A stretch of 64,000 bases of DNA, from assembly GCA_009760855.2 (NCBI GenBank), contig WPIO01000024.1, positions 2,829,001 to 2,893,000 of the forward strand, given 5' to 3'. Below, piece by piece: positions 23,470 through 35,215 of the stretch. Position 1 is the first letter of the stretch. Each line of letters begins with the position of its first letter. A program made the translations under genes and the position numbers. Under the pieces are notes generated by a model that was given only the letters and a program-made list of their open reading frames with translations, did no database searches and was not told where the DNA came from. Source of the stretch: Cristatella mucedo. Taxonomy: Eukaryota; Bryozoa; Phylactolaemata; Cristatellidae.

Positions 23470-26330
23470 TAATTGACTGCAGTACTGCTCACCTGGACCT
23501 GGCGCGCAGCTATAGCAATTGAGTTACCTAGGACGACCAATGTCTGCCTATACTTCAGATGCTGCACAGGTGCGAAGCGGAAAACCAAGTTGCAGCTGGT
23601 TGCAAAGACTAGCACAACAGACTCGTGTTCTTTCTGCATCCTGCTTTCGTCCTATCAGCAGCTCGGCTATTAAACCTACGACCCGTAAGTTCAAAGCGCC
23701 GAATAGTACTTGTTGGGGTAGTAGTAGACCCGCCGTGGCCCAGCGTGTTGTGAAACGTCGACCGGTAGCCGTTACTAAGGTCCAACTTAAACTCGAATGA
23801 CCAGCGTCCGCCGAGCCGGATACACACCAACGTGAATACATGCCACTTCATCGCCGTCGCCCAGGTTGTTGGACAGCCTATTAAATTCCGCCTACTAAAT
23901 GTCTGCTGGCTAAAAACCAAGGGGTTACTTATCAGCGATCAGGTGGTCCAGGAGAAGCTAGATGCATTTCTGCTTACCGAAACCTGGATAACGCCTTGTT
24001 CCAGTAGCTGGATTTCTGAGACCACTCCACGGGATTCTTATGCTAACAGTCCATGCTTTCTGACAAGGTTGGTGGTAGGGTTGCAATTTTTGTTCACGAA
24101 TCCTTTGGCCATAATATGTGCAGTCTCTCGCATGAGCCATCGTTTGAATCGGTTGCAATCAGGTCTTCATCAAAGACAATGCCTCTAACTCTTTTGATAT
24201 ACCGGCCTCCTTCTGGCTGTCTAAACTTGTTTATATAGGAGTTTTCAGAGTTCCTCACAAAAATATCGGTGTATGACAGGCCATTAGTGATTGTAGAGGA
24301 CTTCAATATTCACGCTGAAAACCCTAGCAACTGCCAGGTCAGCTCATTTCTTGACTGTCTGGAGAATTTTGGTTTGGTCCAACAGGTTAATCATACCACC
24401 CACGTCGGTGGCCATATTCTTGATCTCGTGATCACTAAGGATGTCCTCCCCACTGACCTTATGTTGTGCCCACTTACCCGCTCGGATCATTGTTCGGTCT
24501 CGTTTACTGTTCCTGCTCCCTTGTACGTACAGGGTAATGTCGAACTTGTCAAACAACGTAACTTAAAAAGTATTGATATAGACAAAATTTTGAGATCTGT
24601 TTGCAAGGCAGGTCTTCTTGATCTGAATTCATACTCGACCGGCAGCCTCAATACCCTCACTGATGCAATGAACATGACACTCAGGAGTGCTCTTGACAAG
24701 CATGAATCCGTTCATTCCAAGTCCTTCAAATCGGCAACATTTAGACCCATACTTATAAAGCCTGGATTAGACAACGAGGTACTAGCAAAATATAACCCTA
24801 TTTCCCTTCTTCCTTTCTCGTCAAAGATTCTTGAAAAAATTGTTGCTCAGCAGCTGGTAGACCATACAAAAAAGAATGACTTGTCACAGACATTTCAATC
24901 AGGGTTCAAGAGGCAGCACTCCACTGAAACTGCTCTCATTCGAGTTAAAAATGACATTATACGCGGCAAAGGCTACGGAAATTTCACTGCCCTATATCTG
25001 CTAGATCTGTCTGCTGCCTTCGGCACCATTGATCACGATGTTCTGCTTGAACGATTGAGAACAACGATCGGTCTGGCGGACGAAACACTGAGGTGGTTTA
25101 TATCGTACTTGTCCGATCGTGTTCAATCCGAGTCGTGTGGGGGTCAGGTCTCACACACAAGAAAGGTCACCTGTGGATTCTCTCAAGGGTCTGTACTCGG
25201 TCCCTTGCTGTTCTCCATTTGCACACAACCTCTGGGAAAAGTGCTCAAAGCTCATGGTATAGGATATCCCTTTTATGATGACGATACTCAGTTGTATTTG
25301 TCATTCAAACCGCCGGAATCTGCTGCAGTACTGAAAAATTGAATGCTTGCCTTGCCGATATTTGATCCTGGATGTTCGAAAACTTCCTGAAATTAAATGA
25401 TGATACAACCTAATCACTGCTCATACGCCCCCCAAAGCGCGTGGCTGGGTTAAAGGGCTTTGCTTTTCTAATAGGTGATGCTCTTGTGCGACCATCACCA
25501 CGCACTCGAAATTTAGGTGCCGTTTTCGACAATTGCCTCAATTCCAAAAAGCTTCCACCAGAAGGCTGCTTCTGCAGCTAACCATCACGTCCAATCCCTA
25601 TCCAAGATGAGGAGCTGTTTTCCACAGTGGCTTGCAAAACATTTAACTTGCTCCTTAGCTTTGTCTTGGCTAGATTATTGCAATTCCCTATTGGCTGGCC
25701 TACCAAAAAAGTGACTTGGCCTATGCAGCTGACTACGAATATGGCTGCATGGCTAGTCTTCAAGTCCCAGAAGTTTGAGCACGTGTCTCCTACTAAATGG
25801 GCTAAGATGGATGGTGGTTGACCAACGGATTCAGAGCAAGGTTCTAACGGTGACCCACAAGGCCCGCCACGGCTGGCTCATTCGTACCTAGCTGAACTGC
25901 TACATCAGTTTCAGCCTGATCGATCCCCCAGGTCCTGTGTGGACAAGAAACTAGCTGTTTCATTCCTCCGCTTAAAGACCATTGGCGACAGAAGCTTTAG
26001 CTCTGCAGGTCCTAGACTGTGGAACTTACTTCCACAATTCTTACACAACAACAACAAATCTCCTACTGCCGACTTTGGCTCGTCCTTTTCAGTCGTCCTG
26101 AGCTGCTACTTCTATGATACTCACTACCTCAACTGCTCCTCTGTCTATGCTATTTTTCCCACTTTCTCTTTGTTGCGTGAGACGAAGTCTGTTGGCTACC
26201 GAATGCGTACAGAAAGCCGCTTAGGCTGTGAGTGAGCTATACAAAACTCTCCTGCGTAACACCCACATGGTCTTTATGACTTTGTGGAGTTACTGACGGA
26301 GATACATCACATTAAATTGCATTACATCTC
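23470..26330 (+). mobile_element. LINE-B, longest copy: endonuclease, RT and 3' end
   Basis: From 23,880 an APE-type endonuclease is readable: NVCWLKTKGLLISDQV, FLLTETWI, later VIVEDFNIHAENPSN and HILDLVIT, then RSDHCSV. A frameshift at about 24,050 and a stop at 24,237 break it. A 357-codon frame (24,269-25,342) then carries the endonuclease end fused directly to the RT (KPGLDNEVLAKYNPISLLPF, FGTIDH, GSVLGPLLF). The segment between them is missing, about 100-150 codons. The active-site box reads FYDDDTQLY. The 3' end at 26,230-26,330 has the LINE-B signature and an ACATT-like end. Confidence 0.9.
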
Positions 26331-27580
26331 AGTGGGAGACTTTAGTGTATTGACGTAAATGGACGACGATCACCCGAGCTACCTTTGAAATACGGGTTAC
26401 CTTAGGGCTCAGTGGTAGGTCAGCTATTTTTCACGGTTTATACTCTGCCTCTTGCTGATGTGATTGCCAAGCACGATCTAGGTTTTTAATTCTATGCGGA
26501 TGACACTCAGTTGTACCTTTGCTTTGATCCCTCCCACCCTCGAGCACCTCGAATTCTCTTAACTCAATTGCTGCATGTATTGATGACATCCCCACATGAA
26601 TAGCAGCAACTTTTCTAAAACAAAACGATGATAAAACTGTCTTACTAGTTATTGGAAAACCCTGTGTGATTCAGATATTGGAAAGGCTGACACTCAAAAT
26701 TGGCTCTTCCGGCATATATCCTGCTGAAGCAGCTCGAAATCTAGGTGTAATGTTCCAAAACGACCTCTCGTTAGACAACCACATTAGCTCCACGGTCATG
26801 TCTGCTTACTTTCAGCTACATATAACATCGCTAAAATTTGGGCTTGTTTAGATAATGATAGCACGTCTTTGTTGGTCCACGCATTTGTGAAATCCCTTCT
26901 TGACTTCGGTAACTCACTGCTCGCTGGCCTACCGGCATGTGCCATCAGGCGATTACAGATAGGGAAAAACTCTGCAGCTATTCTTGTCTGGTGTGAACGT
27001 CGCAGCTGCCTCGTCACACCACTTCTCGACGACCTGCACTGGCTACCAGTAGAGCAACGGATTGCCTTCAAGGCTGTGGTCGCTCACCTTTAGGTCACTT
27101 CATTCTTTGGCTCCAGCCTATCTCTCAGATCTACTTCACCACCAGGCCAAGCATCGTACTACTCGCTTTTCGGAATCCAGCAGTCGTACAAACCTCAAAT
27201 CCTTTAGCGACCATGCACTTAGTCCGTATGCTCCCAAAGCCTGGAACTCTCTCCTGACTTGCGTCAGAGCCTCAGCTGATTTGACCACATCTAAAAAGAA
27301 CTTAAAACACACACCTATTTAGATCAACATTTAGTGGGTCGCTGTGATTCTTCCTGCATGTGCTTAGGTATGCTGACACTGTGGGCGATGCCACTAACCT
27401 CATTTGCATGCTGACCCTTTGCACGTCACCCCTAACCTTGTTATTCATGCTTATTAAGCATGATATTACTCACCATTCAATCGCACTTCCCTTTGCAGCC
27501 CAAGTGAAGATCTTAGAAAGAGATTGAGTTCTCTGAGGGCGCTTTATCAGGTGCATTAGTATTATTATTATTATTACTTC
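26331..27580 (+). mobile_element. LINE-A, 5'-truncated, abutting LINE-B
   Basis: Starts inside the RT (cagtgggagac...), keeps FYADDTQLY intact in one frame, then shows the thumb and C-terminal region (SARL-like, DDLHWLPVEQRIAFK), UTR, hairpin and ATT tail. Begins directly at the end of the LINE-B copy. Confidence 0.88.
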
Positions 27581-28149
27581 AATCCGGATGCCGCTCAGCC
27601 AGACCAGCAGTTTTCCTCTCTTCCTGCAAGTTTCGTATGTCAGCTTCTTTAAAACAGCAGGCTCCTGCCTGCGTTATCAAGTGCACTTGCCTAATAGCTC
27701 TCTTTCAGCCTACTAAAAAAATGTTTCCCCCTTATATCTGGCATTGTGCAGTGATGTCTAAAATCTGCTACAGTCGTTTCGACAACCGATTTCCTTCCGA
27801 ACTCTTATTTGGTTTAAGGCTGTCGATGATGCTTCCCCGAGGATCTGGAAGGAATAACTGTGGATAACCTTGGACTCCCTAGCAAGCAGCAATCTTTGCA
27901 TGTAAAGATTTACCTTTGCAGTCCATTGAATCCGACGGAAATCCTAGCGAAGATCTTCGCAAGACTTTCTGTTTGTGACGTGAATAGCTCCAGAGTTTGC
28001 GCTTTTGCAGGTACAACAACGGACTAACTTGCTCAAAGATATTTCGAGTTGCTAATTTTTGCTTACCATCCAGCTATAATCTTGCGTACTTTCAAGCAAT
28101 TTATTATTATCTAAATGTACACTTATTAAAAATACAGACCCGAAAAGCT

Positions 28150-28150
<1 letters not shown>
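27581..28150. other. Unassigned DNA
   Basis: Plus frame at 27,637-27,867 has no signature. Would be intron of the minus-strand gene. Confidence 0.35.
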
Positions 28151-28188
<38 letters not shown>

Positions 28189-28189
28189 T

Positions 28190-28227
<38 letters not shown>

Positions 28228-28244
28228 GAGAGAGAGAGAGAGAG
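28151..28244. repeat. GATA/GA microsatellite
   Basis: About five GATA units followed by GA units with three point interruptions. Ends 38 bp before a candidate exon. Confidence 0.97.
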
Positions 28245-28281
28245 CACACCTCTATCGGAGAAATATGTTGCAGCAGCTTAC

Positions 28282-28349
28282 CTGCATGAAGTACAGTCCT
28301 TTAAACACATGCTCGAGGAAATAAACACTTTGGTCTCTTATTGTCATGG
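28282..28349 (-). CDS. Possible exon of the same gene
   Basis: Segment of 68 nt between a moderate acceptor (cctcccctgtgag) and a good gtaagc donor, phases 1 in and 0 out, encoding MTIRDQSVYFLEHVFKGLYF plus two residues. Only one frame is open up to the donor and it has the phase required by the exon at 28.6 kb. No family is recognised. It could be a chance open stretch. Confidence 0.3.
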
Positions 28350-28551
28350 CTCACAGGGGAGGCTGATCCGGACGCAGATCTCAGATCCAGATGCAGTTCC
28401 CACTCCTTAGGATGCGGCTTGGACCCACAAACACTTCAGCAAATTCTGCTCCTGAGCGTTAGTTCCATCTAAGTTTCCGCTTAACAGGGTCGCATCGGAT
28501 ACAATATGTTTAGAGCTTCTATTAGGTGCAGCAGAAATTGGATGTACTTAC

Positions 28552-28653
28552 GAGAGCACCCTTTAAGCCATTGCTCAGAAATACCGAACCTACGAAGCGA
28601 GCTAGACAACCAGAAAAACCCTGCGGATTCGTATGAAAATTTCAGAGGTTGAG
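28552..28653 (-). CDS. Probable exon downstream of the Cys-rich domain
   Basis: Exon-like segment of 102 nt with a strong acceptor (tttctctcctcag) and a consensus donor (gtaagt), entering in phase 1 exactly as the 30.4-kb exon leaves, and leaving in phase 1. It is open for 33 codons and ends GISEQWLKGCS. The Trp-Cys ending recalls the start of a thrombospondin type 1 repeat (W-x-x-C-S), but no CGGG continuation was found downstream, so I do not claim that domain. Both other frames contain stops. Confidence 0.45.
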
Positions 28654-30084
28654 CTGAGGAGAGAAACCCACACCACACCATAAAAGACCTCCATAGATAG
28701 ATCAGATATCTAGATATAACAAAGTTTAAAGCCAAAGATTTAAGATCAAGGCTGAAGCAGTGGAAATGGTTGATGAAGGCCTGCTAGGTATCGATAGATC
28801 AAGCACTGACCAGATATCTCAAGGGCTTATAAATAGATAAAATTGAACTATGCATAATGCCGCTTTGCACTCAGTGTGTTCGAAACACTATGAATAATAG
28901 GTACCAAGATTGGCTACCACTTGGCCATTACTTGCCTAATATCGTAAACAACGAGTCCTGGGAAAATTAGTATTTCGATAACTTCAAATTGAATAAAAAT
29001 AGGGAATATGGCTCAATAATCGGAACCTAAAACTGGTTTAACTGGTGATTATAAATCGGGAAATGCCCTGATGCACACACATAATCAACATTTAATTCTA
29101 GCTTTAATTCCCAAACTACCATAAAGCGACAAGGATATCGGTTTCCTGCTTCGTGAGATTGTTGATTTAAGTAATTTTCCATTAGTATATTCAGGTAATA
29201 CACAAACTCTTAAAGTGTGAAGTCTATCTTAGGCATCAAATAGTAAGATAAATATCGAATTTGGAAAGCAGCTGCCTTCTTTTTAAGATTAGTTGTGATC
29301 CATTTTCCTGTTTTAAATCTGTACTAGTTTTGTCGTTAGAGCTTTTACTTATGAAAGAAGACCTTTCTTACGAGTCCCCTTTGAAAGTAAAATTCAGGAA
29401 GATGCTCATTACAGCTCCCTGATTGTGCAAGATGTCAGGAAGCATTCGCCGATAGTAACCAAAGGAAAAAATGAATCCAAAATGTGTGAAATACCGGATT
29501 AGTTAATGATGATATTTCATAGTTTAGTGCGCTATCAAATGAATTATTGTAATACAATTTACTGAATATATTGCATTGTATTTTTAGCTCATTCCCCACT
29601 GACCTGAATTCTTATCGGTTGATCTCCCTTACAATATTTTTACCCGTCGAGTGTAGGAATTGTGCTTGAAATAGTAAAAAACTCATACACGTTCATGTTA
29701 GCATGTTTAGATTAAATAGAAAGAGATTTTTTTCTCTAATAAATTAATATGTTCTTGGCTTGCTATATCTGCTGTTTTTTTTTAATTTGCTTAAGGTTAC
29801 GGAAGCTCTACAATGCTTTAAGTTTAAATCACAATAATTTTTAATTTTTCCGATTACATTTTTTTAGAGCCTTATAACAGTAGCTTAACGATATGGTCAC
29901 TGGATGGCTCGACTAGCAGGGTTGGGACGGTTAATGTTTCCCTGCTGGCCGCCGTGGCGTACTACAAGGGATATGTTGAACGCTCGGCGTCCTTTGCGTG
30001 AGCTTATGCGTGCTCGTATTGGTGCTATACATGGGTGCTTTAAAATTCACGGCCAGAGTTAAAAGTCGTTTGTAATCAAAGCTG
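28654..30084. other. Unassigned, probably intronic
   Basis: AT-rich DNA between the 28.6- and 30.4-kb exons with no recognised repeat or frame. Confidence 0.4.
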
Positions 30085-30160
30085 TTTTGCTTCCCCTGCA
30101 GTAAGTTGTAAAGTGCCTGAATAGAGATCCAATTTCTAGGGCCACTATAAAAAAGAGTCT
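30085..30160 (+). mobile_element. LINE-A tail remnant
   Basis: aagttgtaaagtgcctgaat, then agagatccaatttctaggg: a diverged form of the terminal hairpin, without ATT array. Confidence 0.5.
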
Positions 30161-30403
30161 TTAGTATTGTTAATGCTTTGCTTACACTTTCCGTTTTATT
30201 TCGAGCTACGGATTTACTCAAAATCTCAAATGTTATCTGAATAGCCGTAAAGTAGACCAGTGCACAGGAAGCTTTCGAATGTGAGTTGGCTGCATTATTG
30301 TGTGCTGGCAATAATAGCTGTAGATCAACGGTATTGTTGAGAATTTTGGAGACACAGCGTATAATACACGTATAAAAAATCAAGCTTACAAAATTTTACT
30401 CAC

Positions 30404-30602
30404 GGTCGCACATTTCTTTATCTTGCGTGAAGTTTTGAAAGTTATTACCACACGTTCCGAAAATGCACATCTCCGTCTGGTCTTTGAACGGACATGCCGA
30501 ACCCTCTGGTGGAATTCCGTTTGTATTTCGACAAGCTCCGCTATTTAGTCGGCAGCTGAGAGAGCTACATATCTCCTCGTTAATATTCACAGAAGACTCG
30601 TC
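30404..30602 (-). CDS. Exon, M12B-like protease: ADAMTS-type Cys-rich domain
   Basis: Exon of 199 nt, acceptor atttttgtag, donor gtgagt, phases 0 in and 1 out. It encodes EEICSSLSCRLNSGACRN, then PPEGSACPF and MCIFGTCGN. This is the characteristic 'C-x-x-L-x-C ... G-x-C ... P-x-G-(T/S)-x-C ... C-I-x-G-x-C' order of the ADAMTS cysteine-rich domain that follows the catalytic domain in ADAMTS and in arthropod reprolysins. One N-glycosylation sequon (NFT) lies near the end. This is one of the clearest coding segments in the window. Confidence 0.75.
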
Positions 30603-30721
30603 CTACAAAAATGGCAGTATACCTAGCAATGAATAGAGTGTGGAAGTTAGAACTTTTGATCATAAAATCTTAAACCTGAACGTGCAATAAACAACACATT
30701 TCTTTTAGCTACAAATATATT

Positions 30722-30794
30722 CACACACACACACATACACACACACACGCACACACACACACACAGACAAACACATATATATATATATATATAT
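30722..30794. repeat. CA/TA microsatellite
   Basis: Imperfect CA units followed by about ten TA units, in the intron upstream of the 30.4-kb exon. Confidence 0.95.
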
Positions 30795-30799
30795 TTACA

Positions 30800-31480
30800 C
30801 GGCAAATATGCATACGGTATATACATATATGATATATATGCCTTATATATACAGTATCTATGGCAACTATAGTACAGAGTTATGATGGCACTTGGTGAAT
30901 GTCAGAACATCATCCTTAAAAGAGTTCAAGAATTGATATTTCACGAACCTTTATTCTTTTAGAATTTGCATGTTCATCATTGATTTTTTAAATTACCTAG
31001 TGCCCTTAAAAAAGGGCAAGTTTATCGAACAAAGATAAGACAATGGCCAAATGATCTTCACTAGTCACTAGTATAGTATCATAAAAAGGCTTTAAATGAT
31101 AAATGTTACAGTGTTAAGCGGCATTATACAGCTCTAATTTACAGTTTGCTTTGCATTGCATTATCAAATTCGTATGAGTAATTGCATTTTATTAATAATT
31201 CATAGGCCAAACAGCAGGCATTACAATCTGTTCAGCAAATAGTCATCCATAACAAATATTTCAGCTGTAAATTTCTACATGTAAAACAGCATATATAGTA
31301 TAGGCATGTTTTTATAATATGACACGTACACCAAATGGCCTAGGTATGGAAAAGAAAATCATGAGCAAAATCGAGAAATAGAATGTGAGGATGTGAGAGA
31401 AAGAGCAAAGATTTCATGCACTAAGCATTTTGCGACAGGGGAGGTGATGGAAATGATATAAACGAGTGTCGATAAAGAGA
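30800..31480. other. Unassigned intronic DNA
   Basis: AT-rich; no gene or repeat recognised. Confidence 0.35.
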
Positions 31481-31865
31481 CTCAGCTCAAATAGATTGAA
31501 CAGGTACAAGCAATGACTCGCTTTTTTAAGAGTCTCATTTCCAAAGCAGCACAATATCCCTAAACGCTATCGCCTCCAAGTTCTCTAGACACTATTCCCA
31601 CTGACGCTACAGTATTCCTATCTATTACTAATGCCTCTCCCACCTACCTCTACAATATATGGATCTGTTTCTGCCATGCAAAACTGACATCATTAATGTC
31701 ATTAACCTCAGACCATGTCTCGGCACCCTTTAAAAAAGGCTACAGTCTGGCTACAACTGAAGAAAGCAAAAATAGACCAAAAGAACGTGAGCAACTATGA
31801 ATAGTTTCCGTCTACCACTCCTATTGAAGACACTGGAAAGAGTCGTGGCACACCGGCTAATATTC
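31480..31865 (+). mobile_element. LINE-A internal fragment
   Basis: Matches the region before the RT in the 58-kb copy (ctcggcaccctttaaaaaag, cacaccggct). Both ends are lost; cut off at the right by a minus-strand LINE-A copy. Confidence 0.65.
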
Positions 31866-31867
31866 AT

Positions 31868-32390
31868 AGTAAATTAGTTGAAGCACCCTCAGAGAACTCA
31901 ATCGCTTTCTAAGCACGTTATACTTGCAAAGGAAGCACGATGGATATGTTAGCGGTAGCACGCTCAACAAACAACGAACTTGACCAGTTCGAGGTGACAA
32001 GCATTGGGTCAGCGTGCAAATATGCTCACTGGCAGAATGCACAGTGTCAGCACCAGTCAGCCGCAGAAAGGACGAATCACATGGACTCACTAAATGCTGC
32101 GATAAATAGATACATTTTTAGTTACTTTTTAACTGTGATCAATTCAGAGGATGTTGTGACACACGTCGGAAGTAAGTTCAGGACTTTAGGAGCATGCCAA
32201 ATAAAGGCTCAATCTCCAAAGAACTGGAGGTTCGTACGAGGCATAGGTAAATTATTCCGAACTGAAAAGAGAGTGGTACGATGCTTAGCCTGGTGGGAGA
32301 GTAGATCTGATAGAAGGACTCCGCAGGACTCGAGCCAAAGACACCGATAGAGTAGAAGTGAGTACCCTGCCTCTAGTACTACAACCCCGG
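31868..32390 (-). mobile_element. LINE-A 3' part
   Basis: Terminal hairpin at about 31,885-31,920, UTR and the last RT codons. Lies tail-inward against the plus-strand fragment, which suggests insertion into it. Confidence 0.75.
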
Positions 32391-32750
32391 GTCAAGAAGG
32401 GTTCATAAAGTACTTGCTAAAGTTAATGCACTGTCTATATTGGGCTGACATCAATTATACCTTTAAATCCACTCATTCGAAAAGACATTCTTATAGGCAG
32501 GGCACACAAACAAGACTACCAACATACAGTGTAGGTACCTCATTCTCTAGTTTAACTACTTTAGCTAGAGACAATTAAAGGATTTTCATCTGTAAGGAAC
32601 CAGTAAAGCTTTAAACCAACACGCCTAATAAGCTGTCAATTATGCCTAGCTATGCTTTTTGGAATCGAACAGCAGTGACGCCGGGGCAATTCATGGGAGA
32701 AAAGGTGCCTGGAACTGCCGTAAATTGGAAGTTTGGCAACGAAGTCTCAC

Positions 32751-32898
32751 ATGGCAGCTTGCTGTAATTTCTCTCGAATCCGAGCTCATCTGACACATAG
32801 TCGATAAGGAGAAGTGTTGATTGTAGCCAATGAATGAAAGTCCACTCACACCATCTTGTGCACTGCTTCGACTTACACAGCACGTTCTTAAAGGATTC
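32751..32898 (-). CDS. Exon, M12B-like protease: linker / start of ADAMTS-type Cys-rich domain
   Basis: Exon of 148 nt, acceptor tacgtttacag, donor gtgaga, phases 2 in and 0 out. The 49 codons encode NPLRTCC, then FIGYNQHFSLSTMCQMSSDS and a final SCH. In M12B proteins of arthropods and other invertebrates this position holds the beginning of the ADAMTS_CR_2 type domain, with a 'QC' or 'CQ' and a following Cys before the 'C-x-x-L-x-C' motif supplied by the next exon. Three longer readings in other frames overlap this stretch but have no supporting splice phase. Confidence 0.6.
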
Positions 32899-32899
32899 C

Positions 32900-34050
32900 T
32901 GTAAACGTAGAAAATTGTGAGCTGAAAATAAGATGGCATCTGAAGCTTATCAAAGACCCTTAAACACTCACGCTACCATCAGTGCAATTTCTATTCAAAA
33001 GCAAGTGTTTACTTACTTGTGTTTAGTAATATTTACATTGCCGATCAGGTCTTGGCTAAATAAATTATCAGCAACTTAGCTTACAGAGAGAGGTCCAGGC
33101 AACTAGGAATAACGCAACCTGCACAAGCACATGTTGCATCCTATGCGTAAGTGGCTCTCTATAAATGGATGAATATGCATGCAAGATTTTCAGCTGGTAG
33201 TTCAAATAAAGATTTATTTCAAAGCGCAGAGAGAATAGACACAATCAGCAGAAAAGGTGAGTAATTAACGAAATGTCACTATTGCATTTTGACTTCCCAT
33301 TTTTTGCAAACCATCAAGTGTTACCTTGGAAGATGGGGCAAGAAGAAGTTCAAAATAATGCAAAATCCTTATTACTCTCTGACCTAAAAAATGTGCATGC
33401 ATTTGGAATTTTCAGACAGCCTAATACTATAATTTCAAGTTTTTAGATCAGATACTGATTAAGCGGTCTAAAGATATTCCTTAAACATTCGAAAGATTAG
33501 CAAGCGATTTAGCCGATTTACCGGATACAAGCTTTTGAATATCATTTCGAAGGAGAAAATATAAGTTGCAAGAAGTTATTAGAGAAATTAATCAAAAGTT
33601 TTAATAGCAGCCCAAGATTACAATATAAATTGAAGTATTAGCAATACCAGACTCAATAGTTCATACGTTCAGAGAAATATGTAAAGATAAAATGCACAAT
33701 TTCATTAGCTTTGTTCAGAAAGACATATATATTAATTGCCTGTCACTTAAGCTAAATATTTCCACATTTTTAACACAATACAATTAAAAATTGAGGGACT
33801 GAAATACTTGTGGCCACTACCGCTAGCTTAAAAAATTGATGTGACTAAAATATAGTGAAGCTCATATTCATAATAGTCGGACGAGCTTCTTATGTCATTA
33901 GATACTTCCAGGATTAGCATAGGTTTTTAGCGTTTCATGCAAAGAGCAAAACGAAGTATACAAATACAGTTGAATACTTTCATCAGCGGTATCGGTCATA
34001 TTTTTGAGAATTCGGACATGAAATGTAGCGTTCGTTTTGTACTCAAATAC
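32900..34050. other. Intron of the protease-like gene
   Basis: Between the exons at 32.8 and 34.1 kb. AT-rich with no recognised repeat. Confidence 0.4.
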
Positions 34051-34203
34051 CTTAGCACGTTGTAAATATTGTGAAGTGAGCAGCACGAGAAGCGGTAACG
34101 TTTATCACCCCCGGCTGGGTTTATCTCGTTTCTTGGTGACATTAGGTAGTCTTCGGAATCTTCGCAGCTGACTCCACCGGGATCAAAAAATGTAGCACCT
34201 AAG
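34051..34203 (-). CDS. Exon, M12B-like protease: Met-turn region
   Basis: Exon of 153 nt, acceptor tttgattag, donor gtattt, phases 2 in and 2 out. It begins LGATFFDPGGVSCEDSEDYL and continues MSPRNE, then RYRFSCCSLHNI. This is the standard C-terminal third of an M12B domain: G-A-x-H-D, a Cys, the Met-turn (Y-I/L-M-S-P) and the 'F-S-x-C-S-x-x-x-I' helix. The third zinc His is Phe here and one residue is inserted before the Asp. The Met-turn Met and the structural Cys residues are kept, so the fold appears to be under constraint. A start 5 nt further in (at 34,198) is possible, but then the phase no longer fits the 34.6-kb exon. Confidence 0.7.
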
Positions 34204-34539
34204 CTAATCAAAAAGCAGAAAAGCACGCATGGGTAATAATGATCATTTAACTCGGACGGAAATTCAGAAGTGCAAACATTCTTGCTTGGCTTCTTCTTTA
34301 CACTCAGCTACACGAACAATTTGAGCGTAACTTAGTATTTTAGCTGATTAGTCTCGGGCTTCCACTTGCAAAAATAGCAAATAAAGCCAAATGTGCACGC
34401 TAAGAAATGACTTTGCGATCACTTTTTTGGTACCGGATCTCTGATTAAGCAATCCATTGCGTACATTTTTTAATTTATAGATTGTAAAACTTATTGCTAG
34501 TGGCTAGGCAACTTGCTTCGTACTATTTTCCAGCCTTAC

Positions 34540-34678
34540 ATTAGACCTACTGCTTGCATGGACAGACGCTGTACAATCCAGTCATATACGCCAAACACAC
34601 GGTTTAGGCCGCCAATGTTGACAAAGACGACTGTTGACCACCTTGTCGTATTTCCACACAGGTGTCTTTGGTCGGTAT
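34540..34678 (-). CDS. Exon, M12B-like protease: start of degenerate zinc-site helix
   Basis: Exon of 139 nt, acceptor with a run of eight T before AG, donor gtaagg, entering in phase 1 and leaving in phase 2. It encodes a Cys segment (HLCGN), a hydrophobic strand (STVVFVNIGG) and a helix ending in SMQAVGL. Joined in phase to the next exon, the active-site region reads Q-A-V-G-L-I-L-G-A, where an active enzyme has H-E-x-x-H-x-x-G. The conserved Gly is kept, while both His and the Glu base are replaced. The spacing on both sides and the matching phase on both sides make this the true counterpart of the active site. Inference: the product has the fold but no zinc-dependent peptidase activity. 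Confidence 0.65.
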
Positions 34679-34679
34679 C

Positions 34680-35215
34680 TAAAAAAATAAATATGCATTA
34701 TTGACCTGTGCCTATTGCATAAGTTTTTTTGCCGGCTAATTGTGGCTGAGGTACAGTTTGCTATTTTGGCTGCCCTGCCAATAAAGGTTATGATACAATT
34801 AAGGCCATGGCACTGAAATAGGGTGATTCTTCATGTTTTTATAAAGAATTCAAATTTCTTGCTCTTTTAAAATAACTAGACTGAATACAAGCTATCTTAA
34901 CAGAGACATTATATAGCTTTACTAAAGGTGGCAGCCAACCAATTCGGCTTAAAGGAAGCGGTCTCTTAAATTCAGAATGGGAATACAATCAAATTGGTAT
35001 TTGTAAAAAATCTAACAAAACTATCTGCAGTGGGTTTTGAAGTAAGAAAACAATTTGAGGAGTTTTTAAGTATAGAAATTTTAATTTTGAGAAATTTCTT
35101 CGCTTTTTTATGCGGCAATGGTTCTTGATCTTTTGTAGCTGAAAAATTCTGCCGGATTTTTAATCCCGACAGTTGCCTACCGATTCTAAGCTAATTACCT
35201 ACATATTAAACTTAC
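34680..35215. other. Intron of the protease-like gene
   Basis: Short intron between the exons at 34.6 and 35.2 kb; nothing else seen. Confidence 0.45.

Noticed and set aside
24344-24699. Minus-strand open frames over LINE-B
   Set aside because: They are shadows of the LINE-B coding strand, which carries the recognisable endonuclease and RT motifs.
28552-28653. Thrombospondin type 1 repeat start (WLKGCS)
   Set aside because: The required CGGG continuation was not found in any frame downstream, so the domain is not claimed.
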